64,000 bases of DNA from positions 682,001 to 746,000 of the forward strand of contig JAIUOD010000001.1 in assembly GCA_020161405.1 (NCBI GenBank), in the 5' to 3' direction. Shown here piece after piece: positions 9,200 to 18,954 of this stretch (its first letter is position 1; every line of letters starts with the position of its first letter). The notes below the pieces were generated by a model. It was not told where the DNA came from, did no database searches, and saw only the letters and a program-made list of their open reading frames with translations. The stretch comes from Pseudomonadota bacterium (GTDB taxonomy: Bacteria > Pseudomonadota > Alphaproteobacteria > Caulobacterales > Aquidulcibacteraceae). The position numbers and the translations under genes are program-made.

Positions 9200-11008
9200 T
9201 TATTCTTCATGGCTTTCCTTTAGAGCACGTAAACGTTCTGATGGCGTAGTGGAATTAGATGCTTCGCGCAGCGCGTCGCGCATATCGGCGCGTTTTTCGT
9301 GCACAGAAACAATGATATTACCCATTGGCACACCTGCCTCAACCAAAACTGCCTCGCTTAATTGCAAAGTTGATTCAAGGGTTGATGGTACGGCTTCATT
9401 GACCCCCAATTCATATAGTCTTCGTGCATTATCTAAATCTTTAGCGCGGGCAACAATTGGGATTTTCGGGTTAATTTCGCGCACGCTTTTAACAATTGCT
9501 ACAACGCGGGTTTCATTCTGTGAAGTAATAACCATAGCTTTGGCGCGGTCAATACCGCAGGCTTTTAGAAATTCTTTGCGTGAAACATCACCATAATAGG
9601 CGCGTTTTTTATGTTTGCGTGCCGCACCAACCAAATCAATGTCCATATCGGTTGCAACATAATTCACGCCATGACTTTCAAGTAAAGAGCAAACCAATTC
9701 ACCGGATTTACCAAGACCCGCAACAATTACATGGCCATTATCAGACATTGTATCATTTTGTGCTTTTTCAATTTCATCATTAATTTTTTTCGGCTTTTTT
9801 CCACGATTTTCCATGATTTCCGCCAATATTGGAACTATTGCCATTGAAATAGCGGCAACCGTAAGCGCAAAATCGGTAGAACGCGGTCCAACGACATAAA
9901 GCGTCTTCGCAGTTGATAAAAGCACAAAGGCAAACTCACCTGCCCCGCCAAGCAAAATACCGGCATATGTTGCACCTTGCCGCTTTAAACCAAGCATCGG
10001 GCCAATGAATGCGATAATTAACGCCTTAACAACAATAAGTGCGCATGCAGCCGAAATAAGCAATAAAGGCTGTTCAAAGATTTTATCAAAATTAAGCCCA
10101 ACCCCGATTGAAACAAGGAAAACCCCAAGGAACAAGCCTTTAAATGGTTGAATTGTGGTTTCAACTTCGCGCCTATACTCGGTTTCAGCAAGCAAAAGCC
10201 CCGCCAAAAATGCACCCAATGTCATAGATAGGCCCGCTGCATTGGTAATTAAACCGGTTACGATAACTACCAAAAGTGATGTAGCCATGAAAATTTCAGG
10301 GCCGTTAATACTTGCAGCAAGTTTGAAAATTGGACGCAAAATTATGCGACCCAAAAATAAAACCATTGCCACCGCAAAAGTTGAAATCAAAATCGCTTTT
10401 ACAAGCGGTAAAAACCCTAAGCCCAAATTTGTTGGTGACAAAAATGGAATTGCGAACATTATTGGGATGATTGCAATATCTTGGAATAATAAAATTCCAA
10501 ATGAAGCCCGACCCTCTGGCGCAATAAGGCGGTTTTTATCGGTTAGTATCTGCATAACAATTGCGGTCGATGACATTGAAAGCGCGACACCAATAACAAA
10601 AGAAGCGGTTCGACTTACGCCAAATACAAGCCATGCAATAAGCGCGATACCAATTGAACAAATTGCAACCTGCAAACCACCAAGTGTGAAAATTAAGCGG
10701 CGCATGGATTTTATACGCTCAAAAGAAAGCTCAAGCCCTATTGCAAACAAAAGGAACATAACGCCCAATTCACTCATAGTGTGAATTGTGCTACTTTTGG
10801 TTATTACAAATGGTTTTAGAAATTCATATTGCTCACTCAAAGCGCCCAATGCATAAGGGCCAAGCATGACGCCGCTTAATATATAACCCAAAACTGGCGA
10901 AATTCGGAAGCGATAGAAAATTGGCACTATTAATGCCGCTGCTGTTAGGATTATTAATAATTCCCGCAAACTTAATGAATTTCCCAAAGCTTCCATATTC
11001 GGTGCCAT
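9200..11008 (-). CDS. Monovalent cation:proton antiporter-2 (CPA2/KefB-KefC type) with TrkA-N domain
   Basis: 602 residues. The first about 390 form a 12-13 helix Na+/H+ exchanger domain, with IFYRFRISPVLGYILSG near the N-terminus and ETEYRREVETTIQPFKG in the middle. A linker is followed by a RCK/TrkA-N Rossmann domain starting at VIVAGLGKSGELVCSLL. Such proteins are glutathione- or nucleotide-gated K+ efflux antiporters in the inner membrane. The start codon overlaps the stop of the Rieske gene as TAATG, which implies coupled translation and possibly a redox-sensing partnership. Confidence 0.9.
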   Translation of the reverse strand: MAPNMEALGNSLSLRELLIILTAAALIVPIFYRFRISPVLGYILSGVMLGPYALGALSEQYEFLKPFVITKSSTIHTMSELGVMFLLFAIGLELSFERIKSMRRLIFTLGGLQVAICSIGIALIAWLVFGVSRTASFVIGVALSMSSTAIVMQILTDKNRLIAPEGRASFGILLFQDIAIIPIMFAIPFLSPTNLGLGFLPLVKAILISTFAVAMVLFLGRIILRPIFKLAASINGPEIFMATSLLVVIVTGLITNAAGLSMTLGAFLAGLLLAETEYRREVETTIQPFKGLFLGVFLVSIGVGLNFDKIFEQPLLLISAACALIVVKALIIAFIGPMLGLKRQGATYAGILLGGAGEFAFVLLSTAKTLYVVGPRSTDFALTVAAISMAIVPILAEIMENRGKKPKKINDEIEKAQNDTMSDNGHVIVAGLGKSGELVCSLLESHGVNYVATDMDIDLVGAARKHKKRAYYGDVSRKEFLKACGIDRAKAMVITSQNETRVVAIVKSVREINPKIPIVARAKDLDNARRLYELGVNEAVPSTLESTLQLSEAVLVEAGVPMGNIIVSVHEKRADMRDALREASNSTTPSERLRALKESHEE

Positions 11009-11334
11009 TATTCTTTCCCAATTATGATATATTCGCCGTCAATATTAAACGGATAAGTTTTAAGTGGCGCTCCGCGTCCGGGGCCGCCCATACAGTGACC
11101 ATTTGCCACATCAAATACCGCGCCATGTCCAGCACAAATAATATCACCATCAAGTGAAAATAAGAATTCGCCATCAGGTGTATCAAGCGGCCAACCAGCA
11201 TGTGGACAACGGTTTATATATACAAAAACCCCCGTTTCACGGCGCATTATGATTAAAGGCATATAATCATCATTTGGCCAAATTTCTACCAGCCGCGCAC
11301 CATCAATCGGTAAATCAAGAATTTTCACCTTCAC
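11008..11334 (-). CDS. Rieske (2Fe-2S) domain protein
   Basis: About 108 residues. Both cluster-binding motifs are present: CPHAG and CAGHG (Cys-x-His and Cys-x2-His), separated by about 20 residues, followed by PLKTYPF as in small Rieske ferredoxins. The start is uncertain: the frame stays open upstream to 11550, but that part overlaps the divergent hydroxylase gene and shows no domain. A GTG at 11334 (or 11328), just before KILDLP, gives a normal small Rieske protein. The stop overlaps the antiporter start by one base. The role may be electron transfer or redox sensing linked to the antiporter; this is inference. Confidence 0.75.
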   Translation of the reverse strand: MKVKILDLPIDGARLVEIWPNDDYMPLIIMRRETGVFVYINRCPHAGWPLDTPDGEFLFSLDGDIICAGHGAVFDVANGHCMGGPGRGAPLKTYPFNIDGEYIIIGKE

Positions 11335-11397
11335 TAACGTGGGTTTAATATTTTGTGTTCTATTATGTAAACCATCCGATAAGGGCGGTTTCTCACC

Positions 11398-12261
11398 ATG
11401 ACTTTCTATGATTCTATATCTCCTATAATTAATCAACCAGTGGTTCAGGCCACAATGTGGCTTGTAATATGTGGGGCGGTTTTCACCACTTTGCAAAACA
11501 TTTTTCCCCATGACAAGCAGCAACCGAATATCCGAAAGGACGCCTATCAAGATGCATTCTATTGGATTGCTGCACCACTTGTATATTCTGGAATTGCAAC
11601 ATTAATGCTTATGGCGGGGCTTTGGGTAATTTTTCAAGGAAATATGGATAAAGCTAGCGAATATGCAACAAAAGGCGGCGAATGGGTTTCAGGCTTCCCA
11701 CTTTGGGTTCAGGCAATAATGGTTTTATTATTCACCGATTTGTCGCTTTATTGGACGCATCGTCTATTCCACATGGGTAAATTGTGGAAATTCCATGCAA
11801 TTCACCATGCCGCCACCGATATGGACTGGCTAACTGCGGCGCGCTTTCACCCATTTAATGTAATCTGCCACACTGTTTTTGCAAACTCATTGGCAATTTG
11901 GGTTGGCTTTCCGCCAGTTGCAATTGCGGTTCTTACGCCATTTAATATTTTATATTCGTCAATGGTTCATGCCAATTTGAATTGGACGTTTGGGCCATTT
12001 AAATATATTTTCGCAAGCCCTGTTTTCCATCGTTGGCATCATACTGGCCCTGATGAGGGTGGCAATATGAATTTTGCGGCAACTTTCACTTTCCTTGATT
12101 TGATTTTTGGAACTTTTTATATGCCAGAAGGAAAATTACCTGGTAAAACTGGCGTTTGGGAAAGCTATGTTCCAAAAAATATCATTGGTCATCTAATCTT
12201 TCCATTTGTTGGAAAGACACGTGAAGAAGAAGAATTAGAAAATAAAATCGCGGCGGAATAG
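11398..12261 (+). CDS. Sterol desaturase/fatty acid hydroxylase family protein
   Basis: 287 residues, integral membrane protein. The His clusters that hold the di-iron centre are HRLFH, HAIHH and HRWHH, with an additional His in HPFNVICH. Hydrophobic segments lie near residues 12-30, 48-75 and 100-125, and another pair around 155-190. Members hydroxylate or desaturate fatty acyl chains, sterols, hopanoids or carotenoids; the substrate cannot be assigned. The gene is divergent from the Rieske/antiporter pair, and a Rieske protein nearby could in principle supply electrons. A strong terminator follows. Confidence 0.88.
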   Translation: MTFYDSISPIINQPVVQATMWLVICGAVFTTLQNIFPHDKQQPNIRKDAYQDAFYWIAAPLVYSGIATLMLMAGLWVIFQGNMDKASEYATKGGEWVSGFPLWVQAIMVLLFTDLSLYWTHRLFHMGKLWKFHAIHHAATDMDWLTAARFHPFNVICHTVFANSLAIWVGFPPVAIAVLTPFNILYSSMVHANLNWTFGPFKYIFASPVFHRWHHTGPDEGGNMNFAATFTFLDLIFGTFYMPEGKLPGKTGVWESYVPKNIIGHLIFPFVGKTREEEELENKIAAE

Positions 12262-12279
12262 ATAATTATAAATATTAAA

Positions 12280-12306
12280 AAAGGGCGGCTTATTAAGCCG
12301 CCCTTT
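12280..12306. terminator. Bidirectional intrinsic terminator
   Basis: GGGCGGCTT-ATT-AAGCCGCCC forms a 9-bp stem (12283-12303) flanked by an A-run on the left and a T-run on the right, so it can terminate both the hydroxylase gene and the convergent glutamate dehydrogenase gene. Confidence 0.9.
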
Positions 12307-12335
12307 TTATATCCTTTTCTATTTATATCTCTTTT

Positions 12336-15300
12336 TTATGCCATTGATTGATTGGCAAATTCCTTAAGCTGGGTATTGGCAATTGATAATTTTGCAAATG
12401 TCCAACCACCGCTTGCACTTAATTCTTTAAGTGCAGCCTGTGTGCGGGCGAATGTATCTTTGTTTTTATCAAGCCATGCCTTCATTGCACTATCAACCCA
12501 TGCACGATTTGGCGATGCGATATTTGATGAAAGCTCTTCATCATTTTTGATGAAATCAATTAAGCTTTCGGTCATTGACGCCTGCTCCGCCATGAAATCT
12601 TCCATAATGCGGCGAACGGCAACCCTGTCCCAATGGTCTGGGGTGATTGCAAGACCTGCATGGGCGCGTAATTCATCAAAGCCAACATGTGCGCCAATTG
12701 AATGGTAAAGACGTGCCGTAGCTTCCATTGAAATTGATTTTGCATTGGCAATATCAACAATATCAGTTGCAGAAGTTAAAACCCGCAAACTTGCCACTTC
12801 GCGCGCCAATTCTTTTGGTGTACCTTGGTCAATATAGGTTTGCGCTTTATCTTTAAGGCGGTTCGCCTCAAAGTTAGACACAATATCAAAAATTATTTTT
12901 TTCAATTGTGCGATGCCATCGGTATAGATGTCAACCAATTCACCAACTGGTTTTAAACCACCACCTTTAACCGCACGTCTTGCAAGCCAATATGTTTGGC
13001 GACGTAAAATCGCAATTACATCCATCATCAATGAAGTTTGCACATCCGCAGGGATTTTTAAATCAAGCGCATTAATTGCATCAATGATTTTATCAAGTTC
13101 AAAAATCTTACGCGCCCCTGCAAAAGCACGAACCACCGCACCAGTATCAGCAAGCGCAGATTCACGCGCACGCTCCATAAAGGTAATGCCGCCCAAATCA
13201 ACAATGCGATTTGCCAAAACAGTTGCAATAATTTCGCGTTTTAGACGGTGATTATTCATCGCATCAACGAATTGATGGCAGCCATCAGGGAAATAATTAA
13301 TCAAAGTCTTTTCAAACCATGGATCATCGGTTGCTGATGATGCCATAATTTCACCGAATAATTGGATTTTTCCATAAGCAGTCAAAACCGATAATTCAGG
13401 ACGTGTAAGACCTTCATTGCGTTCAATTTTCGCGCGCATTTCATCAGATGATGGTAGGAATTCAACCGCGCGGTTTAACTGACCCTGCACCTCAAGGCCT
13501 TCCATGAAACGCTCATGGGCGTCAATATCAGAATTTGCGGTTGCTTGTTGCAATGAAATTGCCAAAGTTTGCGAATAATTGTGCGCCAAAACGTGATGCG
13601 CTACATCATCTGTCATTTCGGCAAGTAATTTATCGCGCGCATCCATTGTCATGCTTCCTTTGGCAACCAATGAATTTAGAAGGATTTTGATATTTACTTC
13701 GTGATCCGAACTATCAACACCTGCCGAATTATCAATCGCATCAGTATTAAGACGAACACCAGATTTAGCCGCTTCAATACGGCCCAATTGTGTACAACCA
13801 AGGTTTGCGCCTTCACCAATAACTTTTGCCTTAAGTTCACAGCCATTAATACGAATTGCATCATTGGCTTTATCACCTGCATCAGAATTAGATTCGGTTT
13901 TTGATTTGATATAAGTGCCAATACCGCCAAACCACATTAAATCACATGGCGCTTTTAATAGGGCATGCATAATTTCAGTTGGGGTAGCTTCATTGGCATC
14001 AATACCGATTACAGATTTCATTTCAGCGCTTAATGGAATTGATTTCAAACTACGTGAGAAAATACCCCCGCCTTTTGAAATTAAATCCTTATTATAATCT
14101 GCCCATGAAGAACGCGGTAGATTAAACATTCTTTGACGTTCTTTGAAAGAAATTTCGGCATCAGGATTTGGATCAATAAAGATATCGCGGTGGTCAAATG
14201 CCGCCACAAGCCTAATTTTTTTAGACAATAGCATTCCATTGCCAAAAACATCGCCCGACATATCGCCAACGCCAATAACGTTAAATTCTTGACTTTGTGT
14301 ATCATGACCCATTTCACGGAAATGGCGTTTAACAGCTTCCCACGCACCACGTGCGGTAATTGCCATTTTCTTATGATCATAACCAACCGAGCCGCCAGAA
14401 GCAAAAGCGTCACCCAGCCAATGCCCATATTGCGCCGAAACCCCATTGGCAATGTCAGAGAAAGTGGCAGTACCTTTATCAGCGGCAACCACCAAATATG
14501 GGTCATCATTATCATAACGAATAACTGAATTTGGCGCAATAATTTCACCTTTTGCGCCAATATTATCGGTTAAATCCAATAGGCCATAAAGGAAGGTTTT
14601 ATATGCCAAAATCCCTGCGGTTTGAACTTCATCACGATTGCCATTTTTCGGTAATTGTTTTGGGAAGAACGCACCTTTTGAACCAACGGGAACAATAACG
14701 GCGTTCTTAACCTGCTGCGCCTTAACTAGACCCAAAACTTCGGTACGGAAATCATCGCGTCTATCTGACCAACGAAGGCCGCCACGCGCAACTGGGCCAA
14801 AGCGTAAATGCGCACCTTCAACTAATGGTGACCATACCCAAATTTCACGGAAAGGTTTTGGGTTAGGAACTTCATTAATTTGCGAAGTTGTGATTTTAAA
14901 TGACATATAAGGTTTAATGCCATTTTCGCCATTTTGATAATAATTTGTGCGAACAATATTATTAATAAGCGTGCAAATACGGCGTAAAACGCGGTCTGCA
15001 TCAAGGCTTGGAACTTGGTTTAATTGTTCCAAAATTTCCGCATTAATAGATTTCTGTTTTGCCTCTGATTCTTTTTTAGAATAATTTTCAGGGTTAAAGC
15101 GTGCTTCAAAAAGATTGATTAATAATTGTGCGATTTGTGGATAATCAGAAAGCGCCTGTTCCTGTACCGCCTGCGATGGATCAAGGCCAGTTTGACCACG
15201 CCATTTGGCTAGGGCACGCATTAAACTTGCCTGACGCCAAGAAACACCAAGTTTTAGGATTAATCTATTAAAGCCATCATTTTCAGTTAGGCCACCCCAA

Positions 15301-17207
15301 ACTGCACCAAATGATTCTTCAAATGAATTTTCAACCTTGGCAAAATCAAGCGCTTTTCCGCTTTGTGTACGCATATAAACATCATGCACCCAAAGTATTT
15401 TGTCATCTTCTTTGGTTTTGATTTGATATTGGGTTTCGCTTTCAACAAAAAGCCCCATTGATTCAAATATTGGTAAAGCGCGCGACAATGCCACTGGATT
15501 ATCGGCTTTATAAATTTTACATCGTAATGAAGTTTCATCATCATCTTGTTGGCGATATGCGCGAACCCGCACGTCTTCGCCACTAACTTTTGCAAGGTTT
15601 GCAACATCCAATAATGCTTCTGCGGCTCCAAAATTTTCACGATAGCCCGCAGGGAAACCACCCAAAAATGGCGCGATTAATGTTTCTTGACCTTCACCTA
15701 ACGCCTCTAAGGCATCATCCCAAGTGAAAGTGATTTTGGCAATATCATCTTCAAGCTCTTCGATATTTGGTTCTAAATGGTCATATGGATTTACACCAAT
15801 AATATAATGCACCCTTGCAAGTGGGGCATCACCGAATAATGGGTAATAGGCGGATAGGCGCCCCGAATAGGCTTTCGCCAATGCATCGCCAATTTTTGCA
15901 CGAACTTCGGTATTATATTTATCGCGCGGCACAAAAACCAATATTGACATGAAGCGATCAAAACGATCGCGGCGCACAAAAATCCTTGTACGCGGCCTGT
16001 CCATAAGGTGTTGCACACCCATTGTTATGCGTAATAAATCATCTTCTTCGATTTGGAATAATTCATCGCGTGGATAATTTTCAATTAATTGGCGGAATTT
16101 TTTATCATTATGTGAATTTTCAACAAATCCCGCACGTGAAATCACACGCTCTACTTTGCGGCGCAATAATGGAACATCGCGCACCATTTTATCATAGGCC
16201 TCTGCAGTGAATAGGCCGACAAAACGGTCTTCACCAATTACATTTCCCGCATCATCATATCTTTTAATACCAATATAATCCATTACGGCACGGCGATGAA
16301 CGCGAGAGCGCAAATTTGATTTTGCAACAACAATTGGCGTTGCTTCACGCAAATATGCCATTAATTTATCTGATAGGAACGTTGGCTCCGATGAGCGGCG
16401 CAATACTGAGCGTAATGAATCGCGCAAAAGACCAAGATTTTTATCTTCTAAAATATTAGGCTCATCATTAATGAATTCACCTTTTGCATTGCGATTATAT
16501 TCATAAGAACGCGCGCCCAAGAACACAAAATGATCATCTTCAAGCCATTTTAAAAAGGCAATTGATTCACCAATTTCATCAAATCCAGCAGGGGTTTTGG
16601 CAACCGCCAAATCTTTGATGCAATCATTCATGCGCGCTTTCATTGATTTAAAATCACTTACAGCCAAACGCACATCTTCAAGGGTTTCACGAACGCCCAT
16701 TAAAATTGCATCACGTTTTGCCTGTGGCAAAGTTGGAAGATGAACTTCAATCATTGATTCTTTTATTGAATTGCCATCATTACCACGCTTGCCATCATCA
16801 TCGCGCATAATTGAAATAAGTGGATGGAACATTGCGCGCACTTCAACACCTTGTGCACCAATTTCACCCATCACACTATCAACAAGGAAAGCAGAATCAG
16901 GACCAACAATTTGCAGAACATCACGCTCTAAATTGCGCCCATCAAATCCCTTACCTTCGAATAGGCGAATTTCTTTTGAACTTGGACGCTTTGTTGCCGA
17001 CCATTGCCAAAAACCTTGCGCAAGATATGCAATATCTTTGGCACTTAAGCCAGACACGTCATCTTGTGTTGCATCATTAGCAATCTGGGTAAGAAATGAA
17101 TTTGCGGCTGGGTCAAACTGACCATTTGAAAGAAAGACTTTAAATTCTTGGGCGGCGTTTAATAATTCTTCGGCGTTTATTTTGCTATCTGCTGCATCAA
17201 CTGACAT
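12336..17207 (-). CDS. gdhB: NAD-specific glutamate dehydrogenase, large (GDH180) type
   Basis: 1623 residues, the normal size of the 180-kDa family. It oxidises L-glutamate to 2-oxoglutarate and ammonium with NAD+, mainly in amino-acid catabolism. The N-terminal half is the regulatory region with ACT-like domains; the catalytic domain starts around residue 800, with PKPFREIWVWSPLVEG, RFGPVARGGLRWSDRRDD, VPVGSKGAFFPK and GVGDMSGDVFGNGML all matching the family. The ATG at 17207 follows GGAGGGGGAAATA, a strong ribosome site; an ATG 54 bases upstream lacks one. The upstream region holds GTTAC-TTTT-GTAAC. Together with the putrescine/GABA operon it suggests use of amino compounds as carbon and nitrogen sources. 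Confidence 0.95.
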   Translation of the reverse strand: MSVDAADSKINAEELLNAAQEFKVFLSNGQFDPAANSFLTQIANDATQDDVSGLSAKDIAYLAQGFWQWSATKRPSSKEIRLFEGKGFDGRNLERDVLQIVGPDSAFLVDSVMGEIGAQGVEVRAMFHPLISIMRDDDGKRGNDGNSIKESMIEVHLPTLPQAKRDAILMGVRETLEDVRLAVSDFKSMKARMNDCIKDLAVAKTPAGFDEIGESIAFLKWLEDDHFVFLGARSYEYNRNAKGEFINDEPNILEDKNLGLLRDSLRSVLRRSSEPTFLSDKLMAYLREATPIVVAKSNLRSRVHRRAVMDYIGIKRYDDAGNVIGEDRFVGLFTAEAYDKMVRDVPLLRRKVERVISRAGFVENSHNDKKFRQLIENYPRDELFQIEEDDLLRITMGVQHLMDRPRTRIFVRRDRFDRFMSILVFVPRDKYNTEVRAKIGDALAKAYSGRLSAYYPLFGDAPLARVHYIIGVNPYDHLEPNIEELEDDIAKITFTWDDALEALGEGQETLIAPFLGGFPAGYRENFGAAEALLDVANLAKVSGEDVRVRAYRQQDDDETSLRCKIYKADNPVALSRALPIFESMGLFVESETQYQIKTKEDDKILWVHDVYMRTQSGKALDFAKVENSFEESFGAVWGGLTENDGFNRLILKLGVSWRQASLMRALAKWRGQTGLDPSQAVQEQALSDYPQIAQLLINLFEARFNPENYSKKESEAKQKSINAEILEQLNQVPSLDADRVLRRICTLINNIVRTNYYQNGENGIKPYMSFKITTSQINEVPNPKPFREIWVWSPLVEGAHLRFGPVARGGLRWSDRRDDFRTEVLGLVKAQQVKNAVIVPVGSKGAFFPKQLPKNGNRDEVQTAGILAYKTFLYGLLDLTDNIGAKGEIIAPNSVIRYDNDDPYLVVAADKGTATFSDIANGVSAQYGHWLGDAFASGGSVGYDHKKMAITARGAWEAVKRHFREMGHDTQSQEFNVIGVGDMSGDVFGNGMLLSKKIRLVAAFDHRDIFIDPNPDAEISFKERQRMFNLPRSSWADYNKDLISKGGGIFSRSLKSIPLSAEMKSVIGIDANEATPTEIMHALLKAPCDLMWFGGIGTYIKSKTESNSDAGDKANDAIRINGCELKAKVIGEGANLGCTQLGRIEAAKSGVRLNTDAIDNSAGVDSSDHEVNIKILLNSLVAKGSMTMDARDKLLAEMTDDVAHHVLAHNYSQTLAISLQQATANSDIDAHERFMEGLEVQGQLNRAVEFLPSSDEMRAKIERNEGLTRPELSVLTAYGKIQLFGEIMASSATDDPWFEKTLINYFPDGCHQFVDAMNNHRLKREIIATVLANRIVDLGGITFMERARESALADTGAVVRAFAGARKIFELDKIIDAINALDLKIPADVQTSLMMDVIAILRRQTYWLARRAVKGGGLKPVGELVDIYTDGIAQLKKIIFDIVSNFEANRLKDKAQTYIDQGTPKELAREVASLRVLTSATDIVDIANAKSISMEATARLYHSIGAHVGFDELRAHAGLAITPDHWDRVAVRRIMEDFMAEQASMTESLIDFIKNDEELSSNIASPNRAWVDSAMKAWLDKNKDTFARTQAALKELSASGGWTFAKLSIANTQLKEFANQSMA

Positions 17208-17333
17208 TATTTCCCCCTCCGATGGTTTCGGATGTATATTTCTTGTCGTGTTTTTAATCAAAAATGCGCACGGTTTTTCGTAAGCGCTTTTTGATAAACT
17301 TTTACTATAATTTCATACTCAATATAATGAATT

Positions 17334-17347
17334 GTTACTTTTGTAAC
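17334..17347. promoter_or_regulatory. Inverted repeat GTTAC-N4-GTAAC upstream of glutamate dehydrogenase
   Basis: Perfect 5-bp arms (17334-17338, 17343-17347) lie in the 180-bp gap between the glutamate dehydrogenase start and the end of the DUF1737 gene. The position, about 127 bases upstream of the start codon, suits an operator, but no regulator is recognised. Confidence 0.3.
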
Positions 17348-17387
17348 TAATTATGAAAATTTTTTGCAGAATTTGCTGGAATTAGTG

Positions 17388-17564
17388 TTATTTTTTTAAA
17401 ATTACGGCCTGCGCAACAATATTTCTTTCGCCATTGAATGTTATGGAAGGGCTTCCATATAATTCATAGCCATCTTTCAACGCTTGTGACACACGCTCGC
17501 AAAAAGCCTTATCATCTGGGCCAGTTAATAGGCGATATCCTAATTTTTCTGTTTGCTCATTCAT
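17388..17564 (-). CDS. DUF1737 domain-containing protein
   Basis: 58 residues, read from ATG at 17564 to TAA at 17388. The sequence contains YRLLTGPDDKAFCERV, then LKDGYELYGSPSITFNGE and VAQAV, the whole-length signature of DUF1737 proteins found widely in Proteobacteria. It is a small cytoplasmic protein of unknown function. It starts only 2 bases after the DUF1287 gene stops, so it is the last gene of the TPR-DUF1287-DUF1737 operon. Confidence 0.85.
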   Translation of the reverse strand: MNEQTEKLGYRLLTGPDDKAFCERVSQALKDGYELYGSPSITFNGERNIVAQAVILKK

Positions 17565-17566
17565 TT

Positions 17567-18172
17567 TTACACCTTAAAACGATAATGACCATTTAGTTTA
17601 AAAGAAAATAATTCATCATTCTCTTGAACACCAAGACCGCGATTATGAATTACTAAAGGCCGTTTATTATCAAATAATGACATTTTGTCACTTACCAACA
17701 TTATATGCGGAAGCCTATTGCCAATTAGACATGTAACAATATCACCTGCCCTATAATCTTGTGGATTATCGCTAATATTTAATTTTTGTCCGAAGCGTGA
17801 AAAATAGACCATCAAATTTGGAACGCGTCTGTGGTCTATATTAGTATCAGTTGATTTTAGACCCCAAGTTTTTGGGTATTTTGAAAAATTTGCCGCCATA
17901 TCTTCATGAACTAATTTTTGCAAATCAATTCCAATTGACCGATAGGCACGGATAATCACATCAGTACAAACCCCATATTTTTTATCAACATCACCCATTG
18001 GGTAAGGTATTTTGGTATAATTGGGATCATAAGTTACCCAATTTTTGGTTTGTACACGTGCCGCTAATATTAATTTTTCTAAATCTGTTTGCGCATAGGC
18101 ATTAAGCGGATAAGCAAGTGCGCCGATAAACCCCAATAAATTGCGGCGATTTATTAAATCAATTTGCTGCAT
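17567..18172 (-). CDS. DUF1287 domain-containing exported protein
   Basis: 201 residues from the ATG at 18172, which gives an N-terminal signal sequence (basic INRRN, then LLGFIGALAYPLNAYA, likely cleaved after AYA). An in-frame ATG at 18226 would bury this signal. The mature part carries DUF1287 features: YGVCTDVIIRAYRSIGIDLQ with a conserved Cys, a DHRRVPNL His motif, and LPHIMLVSD, which together suggest an NlpC/P60-like papain fold. A periplasmic hydrolase is plausible but unproven. The start overlaps the end of the TPR gene by 14 bases. Confidence 0.8.
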   Translation of the reverse strand: MQQIDLINRRNLLGFIGALAYPLNAYAQTDLEKLILAARVQTKNWVTYDPNYTKIPYPMGDVDKKYGVCTDVIIRAYRSIGIDLQKLVHEDMAANFSKYPKTWGLKSTDTNIDHRRVPNLMVYFSRFGQKLNISDNPQDYRAGDIVTCLIGNRLPHIMLVSDKMSLFDNKRPLVIHNRGLGVQENDELFSFKLNGHYRFKV

Positions 18173-18821
18173 TATTAGTCCTTTTGGCTTCACGAATTCG
18201 ACCGCGCACAAAATAGTTTTCCCCATCCTTTGGGTCTAGTAAAATTGCATGATTTATATCGCGCTCGGCTTCGTTGTATTTTTTTAATTGCAATCTTGCT
18301 TCGGCGCGCAATCTTAAAGTGAATGGAATTTCTTGTTTTAATGCCATTGCTTTATTCAAATCGCCCTCAGAATCCTTCCAATTTTCCTGCATGGCATAAA
18401 TTCGCGCCCTATCAACAAGTAAGTCAGCATTCTTTTGGTCAAGCTCAATTGCTTTATTGACCTGTATCAAGGCTTCATCAGGAAGGTGTGCCAGCAAATA
18501 ACCATTTGCAGACTGACTAAGAATGGTAGTTTTTTTTACAAGCCTGTCTTTTGAGATGAATGGCGCAAGATTTGATAATATTTTGGCGCCATTTTCATAA
18601 TCTTCATTTTCAATATAAGCCACGCCAAGGCAATGTTGTGCATCTATATTTCCAAAACGGGCGCGCCAATCAATCGCATAATCAATACCCTTTTGCGGGT
18701 TTTCACTTGCGATTTTCAAACATTCGCTAAAGTTCTTATTTTCAGGAAGGTTTTGCGCATTAGCGAAAGGCGCATAAAAGATAAAAGCAAAAATGCCATA
18801 TTTTAAAATTTTTGTGTTCAT
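18159..18821 (-). CDS. Exported tetratricopeptide repeat protein
   Basis: 220 residues. The N-terminal signal peptide ILKYGIFAFIFYAPFANA ends in an AxA site. Tandem TPR helices occupy the second half (ALIQVNKAIELDQKNADLLVD, then further repeats ending NAILLDPKDGENYFVRG). The first half has Sel1-like features (AQHCLGVAYIENEDYENGAK). It is likely a periplasmic scaffold and is translationally coupled to the DUF1287 gene downstream, hinting that the two exported proteins work together. Confidence 0.75.
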   Translation of the reverse strand: MNTKILKYGIFAFIFYAPFANAQNLPENKNFSECLKIASENPQKGIDYAIDWRARFGNIDAQHCLGVAYIENEDYENGAKILSNLAPFISKDRLVKKTTILSQSANGYLLAHLPDEALIQVNKAIELDQKNADLLVDRARIYAMQENWKDSEGDLNKAMALKQEIPFTLRLRAEARLQLKKYNEAERDINHAILLDPKDGENYFVRGRIREAKRTNNAAN

Positions 18822-18954
18822 ATAATTATGTTAAACTAAAAAACCTCCAAAATCGCTTTAAAATTCTGCAAGGTTGTGAAACTTAATGCTTAAGGCCTTT
18901 TGATTTTAGAATTAAAGCACTAAATATATGAAATATAATTTTCAAAGGCATAAA

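Noticed and set aside
11335..11550. Longer N-terminus for the Rieske protein
   Set aside because: This part overlaps the divergent hydroxylase gene and its promoter, and has no similarity to Rieske proteins.
13694..13930. Open frames overlapping the glutamate dehydrogenase gene in other frames
   Set aside because: They follow codon bias shadows of the long gene and show no domain or start signal.
11398..17207. A tentative link between the fatty acid hydroxylase and glutamate dehydrogenase genes
   Set aside because: They are convergent and separated by a strong bidirectional terminator, so nothing in the sequence joins them.
17208..17261. 18-residue N-terminal extension of glutamate dehydrogenase
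   Set aside because: The upstream ATG lacks a ribosome site, whereas GGAGGGGG precedes the ATG at 17207.
18822..18954. Possible Zur box upstream of the COG0523 GTPase gene
   Set aside because: The sequence ATAATTATGTTAAAC only partly resembles the palindromic Zur consensus and lies nearer the divergent TPR gene.
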